Notes under the pieces: generated by a model
Told to the model about the DNA's origin: nothing
Databases searched by the model: none
What the model saw: only the letters and a program-made list of their open reading frames with translations
Source: Gammaproteobacteria bacterium
GTDB lineage: Bacteria; Pseudomonadota; Gammaproteobacteria; Burkholderiales; Burkholderiaceae_D
DNA: 64,000 nucleotides
NCBI GenBank assembly: GCA_903970185.1
Contig: CAJCIC010000020.1
Location: 81,242-145,241 of the forward strand
Direction of reading: 5' to 3'
Position numbers and translations under genes: made by a program
In this document: piece by piece, positions 20,192-29,252 of the stretch
How the letters are laid out: every line of letters starts with the position of its first letter
Numbering within the stretch: position 1 is the first letter of the stretch

Positions 20192-22150
20192 ATGACCCGT
20201 GATCGCGTTCGCGAGCTTCTCCTGGGCCGTGCCCTCGACCCCCTAAAGATCGAGACGCGCCATTCATTGGCGCTTGTCGCCTTTCTCGCCTGGGTCGGCC
20301 TTGGCGCCGACGGCCTGTCGTCTTCGGCCTATGGCCCGGAGGAGGCCTTCAAGGCGCTTGGCGTGCATACCCACTTCGGTCTGTACCTTGCGCTCGCAAC
20401 GGCGATCACGGTTTTCATCATTTCGCTTGGCTATAACCAGATCATCGAACTCTTTCCGACGGGCGGAGGCGGCTATCGCGTCGCGACTTCGCTCATCGGG
20501 CCCTACGCGGGCCTGACGGCCGGCGCGGCCTTGATCGTCGACTACGTCCTGACCATCGCGATTTCGATCGCAAGCGGCGTCGATGCGCTTTTCAGCCTGG
20601 TTCCTGTCGGACTGCAGCCCTACAAGCTCTCGGTCGAAGTCGTCGTCACCGTGATATTGATCTACATGAATCTGAGGGGCACGAAGGAGTCGATCAAGTT
20701 CCTCCTGCCGATTTTCATGGGCTTTGTCATCACCCATTTCCTGATCATCGTGTATGGCATCGCCTTCCACGCCGAGGGCCTGCCGGAATTGGTGCCCGAC
20801 ACTTTGCGCGAGACGCAAAGACTCGCCAGCGACACCAGCTGGATTTTCGTCGCGGCGCTGTTCCTTAAGGCCTACTCGCTTGGCGGGGGCACCTACACCG
20901 GCATCGAAGCCGTCTCCAACAATGTCCAGTCGCTCGTCGAGCCGCGCGTGCATACCGGCAAACTGACCATGCTCTATATGGCCGCGAGCCTTGCCTTCAC
21001 GGCGGGCGGCATCATTCTTCTTTACCTCCTCTGGCACGTGCATCCGCAAGCCGGGCAGACACTCAACGCGGTGGTCTTTCGCGACGTACTGGCAAGCACA
21101 GCAGCCCCAGACAGCGTCTCGACGATCGTGCTTTCGGCGACGCTTGCCTTTGAAGCCGGACTGCTTCTTGTCGCCGCCAATACCGGCCTTCTCGGCGGTC
21201 CTTCGGTGCTCGCCAATATGGCCGTGGATTCCTGGGTGCCCCACAAATTCCGCTACCTGTCGACGCGTCTGGTGACGGAGAACGGCATCATGCTGATGGG
21301 CGCTTTCGCGCTTGCCATCCTGCTTTGGAGTCGCGGCCAGGTCGATCTTCTGGTCGTGCTTTATTCGATCAACGTTTTCCTGACGTTTTCTCTCTCGCTT
21401 GCAGGTCTTTGCATCTACTGGGTGCGCCATCGACGCGACGACAGGCGCTGGTGGTACCGCCTGATCCTCTCCGGCATCGGCTTTCTTCTCACCATCGGCA
21501 TTCTTTGCGTGACGGTGATTGCCAAGTTCTATGAAGGCGGCTGGATCACCGTCATGATCACAAGTGTGGTGATCGCGATTTGCATCCTCATTCGCAACCA
21601 CTACCGCGCTACCAAGGACAAGATTCGCGCCGTCGACCAGGTGTTTTCCAACCAGCCGCATGGCGACGCCAAGACCCATCCCGAGCCCGACCAGGCGTTG
21701 CCAACGGCCGCATTCATCGTAGGCTCAAGCAGAGGCGGCGGCCTGCATGCCTGGCTTTGGGTACAGCGCATGTTTCCCGAGCATTTCAAGAATTTCGTTT
21801 TCATTAACGCCAGAACTGTCGATGCGCACGCCTACGGCGGCAACGAGTCGATCGACATGATGCGCGCCGACGCCACAGTGTCGCTGGAATACTTCGTGGA
21901 CTTTTGCCACAGCCACGGACTGGCTGCGACGTCTTACCTTGGCTTTGGTACCGACGCCGTCGACGAAGTCAGCCGCATATGCGAGCGCGTGGTCGAGGAT
22001 TTCCCCAACGCCATCTTTTTTACCAGCAAGCTCATCACGGAACGCGAGAACCTGTTCTCCCGCATGCTGCACAATCAGGCGACAACCGCCCTGCAACGCA
22101 GGCTGCACCTCAACGGCATGCAGATGGTGATCCTGCCGATGAAAATTTGA
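20192..22150 (+). CDS. APC-superfamily permease with C-terminal cytosolic domain (KimA/KUP-like)
   Basis: A 652-residue protein. About twelve membrane helices (residues 25-475) begin with LGADGLSSSAYGPEEAFKAL, which resembles the unwound helix-1 substrate site of APC and KUP/KimA potassium transporters. GGGGYRVATSLIGPYAGLTAGAAL follows. After the last helix a soluble domain (about 510-652) with AAFIVGSSRGGGLHAWLW and LGFGTDAVDEVSRICERVVE could be regulatory. Transport of an amino acid or K+ is inferred; the substrate is not certain. The adenylate cyclase gene begins 30 bases later. Confidence 0.85.
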   Translation: MTRDRVRELLLGRALDPLKIETRHSLALVAFLAWVGLGADGLSSSAYGPEEAFKALGVHTHFGLYLALATAITVFIISLGYNQIIELFPTGGGGYRVATSLIGPYAGLTAGAALIVDYVLTIAISIASGVDALFSLVPVGLQPYKLSVEVVVTVILIYMNLRGTKESIKFLLPIFMGFVITHFLIIVYGIAFHAEGLPELVPDTLRETQRLASDTSWIFVAALFLKAYSLGGGTYTGIEAVSNNVQSLVEPRVHTGKLTMLYMAASLAFTAGGIILLYLLWHVHPQAGQTLNAVVFRDVLASTAAPDSVSTIVLSATLAFEAGLLLVAANTGLLGGPSVLANMAVDSWVPHKFRYLSTRLVTENGIMLMGAFALAILLWSRGQVDLLVVLYSINVFLTFSLSLAGLCIYWVRHRRDDRRWWYRLILSGIGFLLTIGILCVTVIAKFYEGGWITVMITSVVIAICILIRNHYRATKDKIRAVDQVFSNQPHGDAKTHPEPDQALPTAAFIVGSSRGGGLHAWLWVQRMFPEHFKNFVFINARTVDAHAYGGNESIDMMRADATVSLEYFVDFCHSHGLAATSYLGFGTDAVDEVSRICERVVEDFPNAIFFTSKLITERENLFSRMLHNQATTALQRRLHLNGMQMVILPMKI

Positions 22151-22180
22151 CAACAGAACTAGAGCAGGGGCATCCAGGTT

Positions 22181-24121
22181 TTGATAAGACACGTTTTCGT
22201 GTTGTTGGCGTTGTTGATGAGTGCTCCGGCCGTGTCCTGGTCGGCGGACGGCGTGGTGGTGCTTGACGGTCGCTCGACCGTTGTGAACCCAACGAGTCCA
22301 GGTGCTGTCGTTCTCGATAGTTCTCCCGATTCAAGTTACGCAGAAGCACTTGATTGGGCACTCAACAAACCTCCGATTTCAGCGGGACCGCAACAATGCA
22401 GCGAAGCGGGATGCTGGCTTTCGTTTCAAATCGAGAATGCATCAGCGAAGTCGCAGGATCTCAATTTGGACAATGGCTCGGACCTGTGTGAAATCTGGGT
22501 GATACGGCCAGATCGCAGTGTTGAGGCGCTACGACCCATAGGCCCTTATGGGGTCCAGCTCTCCATGAGCGGCGATCCTGCTACCCATTTCATGCTTGGC
22601 GCGAATCAACGCGTGACCCTACTCGTGCACATATCGCTCGGGCCAGTCTTCGGCTGGTCTTCTTCTTCCAACATTGGAATCGCGCCTGCTGCATTGGCGC
22701 AAAACTCTCAGAAGTTGGCAACGCTGGTCGATGGCATCTTGCTTGGCGGTCTTGTGGTGCTTGGTTTGTACAATCTGCTGGTTGGCCTTTTGACCGCCGA
22801 CCGAAGCTACTTCTGGTATTCCCTGTACCTTTTCCTGATGGCCGTAAGTTCGACCAGCGCGGGTGGTGGCAACCTGATCTCGTACGTATTCGCGCCCAGG
22901 AATCCGCTTGTCGGGGTGACGCTCGATCAACTTGCGGGCGGTCTAATGTGGATCGCATTGGTCGGATTCAGCCGCAGATTCCTCGACACCAAGCGCTCGC
23001 TTCCCCGCTACGACATGCTCTGGAATATCCCAGTGATCATTCTGGTTGCGAGCCTTTTGCTCGGATTCATGAATGTCCACGTCTGGAATGTGATCGCCTA
23101 TCTTGGCGATTGCCTGCCTGCCCCGCTCGGGATCGTCGCTGCCTGGCTGCGACTGCGACAGGGAAACCGCTCAGCAAGGTGGTTCCTCATCGCACAAGTG
23201 ATTCTGGGCCTCGGCATCTTGCTACAGACGGGTTTTGACTTCGATCTTTTGGACCTTCAAAGAGGGCTGTGGTTTGACTTGCTGACCGCGCACACGGCTT
23301 GGCTTGCCTCTCTCGTCGAGGCCGTCCTTTTCTCCTTTGCGCTAGCCGACCGTATCAGGTCCCTGACTCAGACGGTCGCAGGTCAGACCATTCTTCATCT
23401 GCGGGAAAAAGAGACGCTGATCAGCCGACAAAAGGAGGAACTGATCCTTGAGGTGGAAGAGCGTACACGCGAGCTGCAACAGGAAAAACACAAATCCGAT
23501 CAGCTATTACTGAGTGTGCTTCCTGCCGAGGTCGCTGAGGAACTGAAAGCGTGCGGCGAGTCTCGGCCTCGGCGCTACGACGATGTCTCGATACTCTTTA
23601 CGGATTTTCGCAACTTCACCACCACCGTATCGGCTCTGCCGGCAGAGCGATTGGTAGCCGAACTGAACGAGATTTTTCAGGTGTTCGACACGATTCTCGT
23701 CAAGCACGCGGTCGAGAAGATCAAGACGATTGGCGACTCGTACATGGTGGCATCCGGCCTGCCGCAGGTGGTACCCGATCATGCGATGCGGTGCGTGGCT
23801 GCGGCATTGGACATGCTTTCGTTCATGCAGCAACGCAACCTCACCTCCGCGATCAAGTGGGGCATGCGCGCCGGAATTCATTCCGGCCCGGTGGTCGCCG
23901 GCATTGTCGGCAAAACCAAGTTCGCCTTCGATGTGTTCGGCGACACCGTCAACATTGCAAGCCGGATGGAAAGCAACAGCGAGCCTGGCCGACTCAATGT
24001 CTCGGCCTACACTTATCACCTTGTCCGAGATCATTTTTTGGGAGAATACCGAGGCAAGGTTGAGGTCAAAGGCAAGGGAGAGATTGACATGTATTTCATC
24101 GAGCACAACGCTGCCGCATGA
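22181..24121 (+). CDS. Membrane class III adenylate cyclase with 7TMR-DISM sensor
   Basis: A 646-residue receptor-type cyclase. A TTG start gives a signal peptide (MIRHVFVLLALLMSAPA). An extracytoplasmic beta-sandwich like 7TMR-DISMED2 (about 40-165) and seven membrane helices (about 180-395) follow, then a coiled coil (about 400-440) and the catalytic domain (450-640). ILFTDFRNFTT and TIGDSYMVASG carry the two metal aspartates. Lys in EKIKTIGD and Asp in FDVFGDTVN are the adenine-selecting pair, so cAMP is the expected product, and NIASRMES has the transition-state Arg. It lies 30 bases after the permease. Confidence 0.9.
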   Translation: MIRHVFVLLALLMSAPAVSWSADGVVVLDGRSTVVNPTSPGAVVLDSSPDSSYAEALDWALNKPPISAGPQQCSEAGCWLSFQIENASAKSQDLNLDNGSDLCEIWVIRPDRSVEALRPIGPYGVQLSMSGDPATHFMLGANQRVTLLVHISLGPVFGWSSSSNIGIAPAALAQNSQKLATLVDGILLGGLVVLGLYNLLVGLLTADRSYFWYSLYLFLMAVSSTSAGGGNLISYVFAPRNPLVGVTLDQLAGGLMWIALVGFSRRFLDTKRSLPRYDMLWNIPVIILVASLLLGFMNVHVWNVIAYLGDCLPAPLGIVAAWLRLRQGNRSARWFLIAQVILGLGILLQTGFDFDLLDLQRGLWFDLLTAHTAWLASLVEAVLFSFALADRIRSLTQTVAGQTILHLREKETLISRQKEELILEVEERTRELQQEKHKSDQLLLSVLPAEVAEELKACGESRPRRYDDVSILFTDFRNFTTTVSALPAERLVAELNEIFQVFDTILVKHAVEKIKTIGDSYMVASGLPQVVPDHAMRCVAAALDMLSFMQQRNLTSAIKWGMRAGIHSGPVVAGIVGKTKFAFDVFGDTVNIASRMESNSEPGRLNVSAYTYHLVRDHFLGEYRGKVEVKGKGEIDMYFIEHNAAA

Positions 24122-24207
24122 CGGCGCCCGCGAACCAGCAGCACTTTGTCAGCAGCATCGACAATGCCTTTGAGCTAGTCGACCAGGCAATGGATCGAGA
24201 ACATTGA
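24118..24207 (+). CDS. Possible 29-codon ORF coupled to the cyclase
   Basis: An ATG overlaps the cyclase stop as ATGA, and the frame runs 29 codons to a TGA at 24205. The peptide (MTAPANQQHFVSSIDNAFEL and nine more residues) would be an acidic amphipathic helix. The overlap makes translational coupling easy, but there is no homology evidence and the ORF may be fortuitous. The bases from here to the next gene are noticeably AT-richer and show nothing else. Confidence 0.35.
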   Translation: MTAPANQQHFVSSIDNAFELVDQAMDREH

Positions 24208-24337
24208 AGTACCATCACATTTCCAATCTATTCTTTAATTTCTGTTAATGCTGCCTATTGGCCAGAAGCGGATGACTACGAAGGTGCGTCAAAGCGATCG
24301 GTGATTGCATGGCATCGATATCTTGGGAGATTGATTG

Positions 24338-24934
24338 GTGAAGATATTCGGGCACATTCCATTTCTGGCACTCATGATAATCAGCGTGCCGTGCATGGCC
24401 ACTGAAATTGATGACGTCGGCGCCCTCGCTCGAGATCACGAGGCTTTGATCGTGACTGCATTGAATTCACGCGCGATGGATTCGTCATTGTCCCAGATGG
24501 AACGTGCTCGCGCGGTGGAGGCTAACTTACTGAGCACGCGCCCCCATGGCCCGGGTAGCATGTTTCAGGGCGCGCCGTGGGCGAAGGTCTCCTCAGTTCA
24601 TCAAACTGGGACTTGTTTTGGTGTATGCGTAGGTATTGGTAGTGGCGCCGATCCAAAACAAAGCGGTTTTGAGTTCACTCTTTTTCCGGATGAGAAAGGT
24701 TGGAGTGTCGGGCAAGTCGACCTAGTGTTCGACGGCCTGATTTCGGCCGCACAATTGATGTCCTATCTAAGTGGTGACGCTGACTCAAAGATCGACCTTG
24801 TCGGCTTCGTCCTGCACGATACACTTCATAGTTGCTTTGCTTATTACTTCGCTGATCCTCGCGGTGAGCATTTTCAACCAGCGGGTGGCCCTTTCGGATG
24901 CTTGGAAGACACCCTTCGCCGGCGACCTGAATGA
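24338..24934 (+). CDS. Exported hypothetical protein
   Basis: A 198-residue protein with a signal peptide (VKIFGHIPFLALMIISVPCMA, cleaved before TEIDD). It has a Cys pair (GTCFGVCVG) and two further Cys (HSCFAYYF, FGCLEDT) that could form disulfides outside the cytoplasm. The GTG at 24338 has GGGAGA eight bases upstream. No family is recognised. Codon use is less GC-rich than the flanking core genes. Confidence 0.65.
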   Translation: MKIFGHIPFLALMIISVPCMATEIDDVGALARDHEALIVTALNSRAMDSSLSQMERARAVEANLLSTRPHGPGSMFQGAPWAKVSSVHQTGTCFGVCVGIGSGADPKQSGFEFTLFPDEKGWSVGQVDLVFDGLISAAQLMSYLSGDADSKIDLVGFVLHDTLHSCFAYYFADPRGEHFQPAGGPFGCLEDTLRRRPE

Positions 24935-24970
24935 CGGCTCAGCCAGCCGCGAAGGTCTGTTCAGCGTCAA

Positions 24971-25025
24971 CTCAGGTCGACTGATGATGCAGAATGGCTG
25001 AAGTGGCGCTGTCGGCCAACAACGG
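24971..25025. repeat. 55-base dispersed repeat, copy A
   Basis: Matches the bases at 59085-59139 in the same orientation, 46 of 55 identical without gaps, including an identical GCAGAATGGCTGAA core and CTCAGGTCGA at the start. It lies between an exported-protein gene and a membrane-protein gene and is not inside a convincing ORF. Confidence 0.6.
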
Positions 25026-25074
25026 AAGTGTCGCAAGCTCCTCCAACCCTCCTAAGCAGACGCTTCGCCCGACG

Positions 25075-25671
25075 CTATTCGCTTACCGAGGCGCGAAGGC
25101 GAACTACATCTTTTCGATACGCCTCGGCAAGCTGCCCGTCCCTTCGCCATCTCCAAGGCAGCCCAAGCCCGATGCCAAACCCCAGAGACTGTGCGATGTG
25201 CAATCCCACACCCAAGAGCAGGATGACCAAGGCATCAGACTTGGGCTGATAGGTAACGAGCGCGAGCTGCGGAATGATAAAGAAGAGCGAAATGACGACC
25301 GAGGCGACAACAAGACGGGGAATCGAACCGTAACCCCTGAACGCCATCGAGAAGATCAAAGGCGCTCCGATCAGAGCGATGCCGAGGCAAGTCAAATAAC
25401 TGAAGATCGCCATCGGGACGGCGATCTGGAGGAAGGCGCGCCGAGACATGTCGCCGGGCTCGAGCACCTGCTGCACCAAGGCAGGGAACAGAAATAGTAA
25501 AGCTACCGCAGTTAACGCGCCGACATACCCAGGTAGGAGCCGCCATATCGGAATTACCGACGATCTACCATGCATCCAGTACAGAAAATAAGTTGATGCG
25601 GCAATGAGGCAACCCAGAATGCACAGGCTTGGCACATTCAGTAGTAATCCGAACATCCATAACGTTTCCAT
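25075..25671 (-). CDS. Hypothetical multi-pass membrane protein
   Basis: A 198-residue protein with about five to six hydrophobic segments (for example LLLNVPSLCILGCLIAASTY, ALTAVALLFLFPALV, VVASVVISLFFIIPQLAL) and a basic C-terminal tail, so it should sit in the inner membrane with the tail in the cytoplasm. No motif identifies a family. ATG at 25671 is used; a TTG at 25698 would add nine residues. Confidence 0.6.
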   Translation of the reverse strand: METLWMFGLLLNVPSLCILGCLIAASTYFLYWMHGRSSVIPIWRLLPGYVGALTAVALLFLFPALVQQVLEPGDMSRRAFLQIAVPMAIFSYLTCLGIALIGAPLIFSMAFRGYGSIPRLVVASVVISLFFIIPQLALVTYQPKSDALVILLLGVGLHIAQSLGFGIGLGLPWRWRRDGQLAEAYRKDVVRLRASVSE

Positions 25672-25855
25672 TCGAAGAAACAATACGCAGATGATCAAGG
25701 GTGGTCAAGCTGCATGCGCAATCCCCAGCCCGGAGCCGTGTGAGGTCAACACGACACCAAGCGTGTGGGAAGATTTGACCGTCGTGAGTCGGCCAATTTG
25801 GGACATCGATGGGTTGCGACAGAAAGCCGTCGCTGGGAACGCTCCAACGGGCGCC

Positions 25856-26119
25856 TTATGACGGGTCGAGTACTTCGCGCAAAACCTTTCGCAGGGTAGC
25901 CACAGTAAGTGGCTTGTCCTTCGCCGTCTTATTTGCATTGACGACCGCATCTCTGAGCACGGCGTTGACCATGGTTTGATAACCAATTCCCTCGGCTTCT
26001 GCACGAGCGCGAAAGTATTCAATCAAGTCACGATCAAGCATGATCGTGATTCGGGTCTTGCCCGGTGATTTGATGATCGCCCCGCGTTTCGCTTTGCTGA
26101 AATCATATTCATTACGCAT
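25856..26119 (-). CDS. brnA: BrnA-type antitoxin
   Basis: An 87-residue ribbon-helix-helix-like antitoxin. KTRITIMLDRDLIEYFRARA and GYQTMVNAVLRDAV are the DNA-binding and dimer helices of the BrnA/CopG-like fold. It overlaps the end of the toxin gene by eight bases, the order toxin then antitoxin being normal for BrnTA. With the toxin it should repress the shared promoter. Confidence 0.88.
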   Translation of the reverse strand: MRNEYDFSKAKRGAIIKSPGKTRITIMLDRDLIEYFRARAEAEGIGYQTMVNAVLRDAVVNANKTAKDKPLTVATLRKVLREVLDPS

Positions 26120-26378
26120 GGTATCGAGCGGCTTCGCCGGGGCTGGCTTTGCGTGCGGAGATTAAACGCGTCCGCTGATCGCGCTGGGTGTGAACCACGA
26201 TAATCAATCTCCCCAGTGAGTCCATACCCAAAGTGATTTGCCGTTGCTCAAAGCGCGAATCAGGGTCTTCGACGGTAAGCGCATTGGGGTCGCGGAGTGC
26301 TTGCTCCGCGTGCGAGAAGCTCACCCCGTGCTTGCGCAAATTGCTCAGCGCCTTGACCGGATCGAATTCGATTGACAT
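26112..26378 (-). CDS. brnT: BrnT-type ribonuclease toxin
   Basis: An 88-residue RelE-fold toxin. IEFDPVKALSNLRKHGVSF is the family N-terminus, EDPDSRFEQRQITLGMDSLG the middle block, and TRLISARKASPGEAARY the catalytic C-terminal part with Arg and Lys. BrnT degrades RNA and stops growth until bound by BrnA. The ATG at 26378 starts the domain exactly; 67 upstream codons in the same frame are excluded because they cross the promoter. Confidence 0.9.
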   Translation of the reverse strand: MSIEFDPVKALSNLRKHGVSFSHAEQALRDPNALTVEDPDSRFEQRQITLGMDSLGRLIIVVHTQRDQRTRLISARKASPGEAARYHA

Positions 26379-26383
26379 TGGCG

Positions 26384-26411
26384 AGTATACGCATGCTATG
26401 CATATACGCAA
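26384..26411 (-). promoter_or_regulatory. brnTA promoter with overlapping operator
   Basis: On the minus strand TTGCGT (-35, 26406-26411) and TATACT (-10, 26384-26389) are 16 bases apart. An inverted repeat, GTATACGCAT (26385-26394) and ATGCATATAC (26398-26407), matching in 9 of 10 positions, fills the spacer and -10. BrnA binding here would shut the promoter. The -10 ends five bases before the brnT ATG, so the message would be nearly or fully leaderless. Confidence 0.7.
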
Positions 26412-26870
26412 GTGGCAGACTGCGCAACCGCAGCGCGGTCCGCGGTCCCGCGTGTAAATGCGCGTCGGAACATCGGCCCTGGTTTTGCTAGAAAATCTGA
26501 GGTGCGTGCCTGTCCCAAGTGTCCGCTTTCTAATCCCAGCGACATTCCGCTTTGGGTCGGGAGCGGATGTCCAGCGCAATTCAGGAGTCCGTCAGATGCA
26601 GCGAGGGCGTCAAGTCTCTTTTCGATGCAAAACGGTGCATTTGCGCCACGGTTTTGACGGCGAAATGAAAAGATGTTTCGAGCGCCATGAAGATAAGAGC
26701 CATGACCGGCGCCCTCCGAGGCTGCGAGACGAGGTTTTCTTGGAAACCCTCATGGACTCTCAGTCTCCAGCCGATCAATCAGGATATTCTGCCGATGAAG
26801 ATCTGAGCCGGCTTGGCGCGAGCCAGAAAGCGGGCAGCAACGCCTTGGGGCCGCCCCTGTCCGCAACGTT
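26412..26870. other. Gap without convincing gene
   Basis: About 460 bases between brnT and the TPR/GT41 gene. Several ORFs of 60-140 codons cross it on both strands, but none has a start with a ribosome site or a recognisable motif. A local near-palindrome, GGACATCCGCTCCCGACCC against GTCCGCTTT...GGGTCGGGAGC, lies near 26520-26573. The sequence looks like decayed or spacer DNA. Confidence 0.5.
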
Positions 26871-29165
26871 CTAGCGACAGCGGGCGTGCAAGAGCTTCTC
26901 GAGCGCCCGTACCGGGCGCTTGTCGCCAAACAGGGCTTCGCGTCGGCTCGCGATACGCTGGCGGATCTCTTCACGATAGCCGAGGTCTCTGACAAGCCTG
27001 ACGGCCAGGTCCACATACCCCTCGTTGGTCGCGGCAACCAGTTCGTCAAGACCAATGCCTTTCAGAATGCCGCTTGCGAGCCGGCCGCGCATGAAAAGCC
27101 CTTCGCGCGTCACAATAGGCAAACCCGCTTCGATGGCCTGCATCGCGGTGTTAAATCCCGAAAAGCCGATGGTGTCGAGAAACACGTCGCTTTGCCGCAT
27201 CAGTGCGTAGAATTTCGGCCGGGAAAGCCAGGGCGCGAAGACGACGAAATCGTCCATGGGCAACCCCGCAGCCGAAAACGCCACGCGCAGGCGTCTGGCG
27301 AGCTGCTCTGACGCTTGTGCATCCGGCTTGTAATTGAAAAAAACCAGTTGGCAGGAGCCAAGCCGCCTTGCGATCTCGACCCAGACGCCGTCGCATTCGG
27401 GCGCGTACTTGAATGGAGCGCCAGGACAAAGAAGAACCGGCTGCGCCTGAGCAATGCCGAAGTCGCCAAGAGCCACCTGGTCGTGCTCGACGGCAAGCGG
27501 GCTGTAGCAGCAGCCAAGACCCGGCAGCGGTACCAGTTCTTCGGTGTAATACTGATGCGAGTGCGGTGTTTCAAAGGCCTCAGCCGACAAATAAACATCG
27601 ATGGTCGCAAGACCGGTGGTCTCAGGGTGTCCCCACGCCGCGAGCTGCAGCGGCGCAAGCCGCAAGGCCGCGAGCTTTCCGGTCATGACGTCCATGCCAA
27701 CATCCGGATAAATCAGAGCTTCGATGTCCAGATTTCTGATCGCCTTGCACCACGCGACGAGCGGATGAGCGCCTGCCATGAACGACGTTGCAGCCGCGCG
27801 CGCGATCGAGGTTTCTTCATCTTCTTTCGCCCCAAGAGCGAAAACATGCAATTCGAATTGCGTCCGGTCAAGCTGCAAGACCCAGCCCTTGAGCAGGGCA
27901 ATCCAGACCGAGTGGTCGCAAAAATACTGGCTGACCACGCCGATCCTGATGCGACCTGCGCGTGGCCTCGCGGCGGATGCAATGGCCTGGCGGAGTTGCC
28001 AGTCTGCCATGAGGCGCACGCACAGCTCGCCATAGCGCGCAAGCAGCGAGCGATTGTCGCGCTCCTGGTAGGCGAGATAAAACGGTTGCAGCGTACCTAC
28101 GACCTCGACGCCTTGCGAAATGCGCGAGGCGCGATCAAACCAAGCGTCAAGCAAGGCGAGTTCGCGGTCAAAATGCTCGCGGGCAACAGCGACTTGCGCC
28201 GCGGTCTCGAAGATCGGCGGAATCTGCGACATGGCAAAGCCCCAACGCGCCGCCACCGACTCGGCATCGATGCGACTTGCCGCTGCAAACAGGGCCAGCG
28301 TATCTGACTCGCCGCTCATGCCACGCATGGCGTAGCCGGCAACCAGAAGCGGCAGCGCATCGCTTGCATCCAGCTCGCTTGCGCGCCTTGCGTGGGCTAA
28401 CGCCAGGCTACGGTCATTTTCCAGCAGCGCCGCCCGCGCAGCCTCGGTATGTGCACGCGATAGCTCCGGCGCGAGGCGCAACACCTGAGCGCTTGCGGCG
28501 CGCGCGCCTGGGCCGTCCTCCATGGCATTGCAGATGATCGCGCGATGAAGCCAGGCGCTGACGTTTTGCGGCTCGATCTGAAGACACTCGCCAAGCGCGA
28601 CGAGCGCTTCCTCGTAGCGCATCTGCTCCTCGAAAACGAGGGCCAAAAAGAGGTGCAACTGGGCCGAGGCCGGATTTCTTGCGAGCGCAGCGCGAATCAG
28701 CGCGAGCGCGCGCGCTGGATCGTTTTTCGTCAGAAGCGGCAAGACCTTCTCGAGCGCTGGAACGAAGTCAGGCTCGAGCGCTAGGCACGCCTCATAGGCG
28801 CTTGCCGCGTTCTCGGCGTGTTCGCTGGCCCCCTCGGCAAGACCACGCAGAAAGAGCGGATCGACTCGATCAGGCCTTAGGACATGGGCGCGCTCAAGAA
28901 GCGCGATGGACTCCGCTGCCCGCGCCGTGTCAAGAAGGACAAGCCCCAGACCGAGAAGCGCCGGGTAGAAATCAGGATCAAGAGCAAGCGCCTGGCGATA
29001 GCGCAGCTCGGCCACTTCGAGATCGCCCTGGCTGCGCAGCGCGTTGGCTTCGTTTTGCATCACCTCGAGGTGATCGCCTCGGTCTGCAGGGGTCTCCTTA
29101 GGGTCGTTGCTCAACGCGTGGGCGCTGTCCTCTTTGCCGATGAGGCTCTTGAACCAGGCTTTCAT
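26871..29165 (-). CDS. TPR protein with SPINDLY/OGT (GT41) glycosyltransferase domain
   Basis: A 764-residue protein. Residues about 35-330 are tetratricopeptide-type repeats (for example AELRYRQALALDPDFYPALL, YEALVALGECLQIEPQNVSA). The C-terminal half, from RIRIGVVSQYFCDHSVW through LQLAAWGHPETTGLATIDVY, VLLCPGAPFKYAPECD and ALMRQSDVFLDTIGFSGFNT, is the GT41 catalytic region that uses UDP-sugars. It probably O-glycosylates cytoplasmic proteins or acts like the adhesin glycosyltransferases. ATG at 29165 is used; GTG at 29174 is possible. Confidence 0.9.
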   Translation of the reverse strand: MKAWFKSLIGKEDSAHALSNDPKETPADRGDHLEVMQNEANALRSQGDLEVAELRYRQALALDPDFYPALLGLGLVLLDTARAAESIALLERAHVLRPDRVDPLFLRGLAEGASEHAENAASAYEACLALEPDFVPALEKVLPLLTKNDPARALALIRAALARNPASAQLHLFLALVFEEQMRYEEALVALGECLQIEPQNVSAWLHRAIICNAMEDGPGARAASAQVLRLAPELSRAHTEAARAALLENDRSLALAHARRASELDASDALPLLVAGYAMRGMSGESDTLALFAAASRIDAESVAARWGFAMSQIPPIFETAAQVAVAREHFDRELALLDAWFDRASRISQGVEVVGTLQPFYLAYQERDNRSLLARYGELCVRLMADWQLRQAIASAARPRAGRIRIGVVSQYFCDHSVWIALLKGWVLQLDRTQFELHVFALGAKEDEETSIARAAATSFMAGAHPLVAWCKAIRNLDIEALIYPDVGMDVMTGKLAALRLAPLQLAAWGHPETTGLATIDVYLSAEAFETPHSHQYYTEELVPLPGLGCCYSPLAVEHDQVALGDFGIAQAQPVLLCPGAPFKYAPECDGVWVEIARRLGSCQLVFFNYKPDAQASEQLARRLRVAFSAAGLPMDDFVVFAPWLSRPKFYALMRQSDVFLDTIGFSGFNTAMQAIEAGLPIVTREGLFMRGRLASGILKGIGLDELVAATNEGYVDLAVRLVRDLGYREEIRQRIASRREALFGDKRPVRALEKLLHARCR

Positions 29166-29252
29166 TGACGCCACGGGCGTGACGAAAACGTCTTGCGCCC
29201 ATCGTTGATTGCCGCTAGCACGGCTGGCTGCGAATGCGCAAAGCGGCCGGGG

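Noticed and set aside
20264..21679. A 471-codon minus-strand frame
   Set aside because: It is antisense to the permease gene, is rich in charged residues without a domain, and has no ribosome site.
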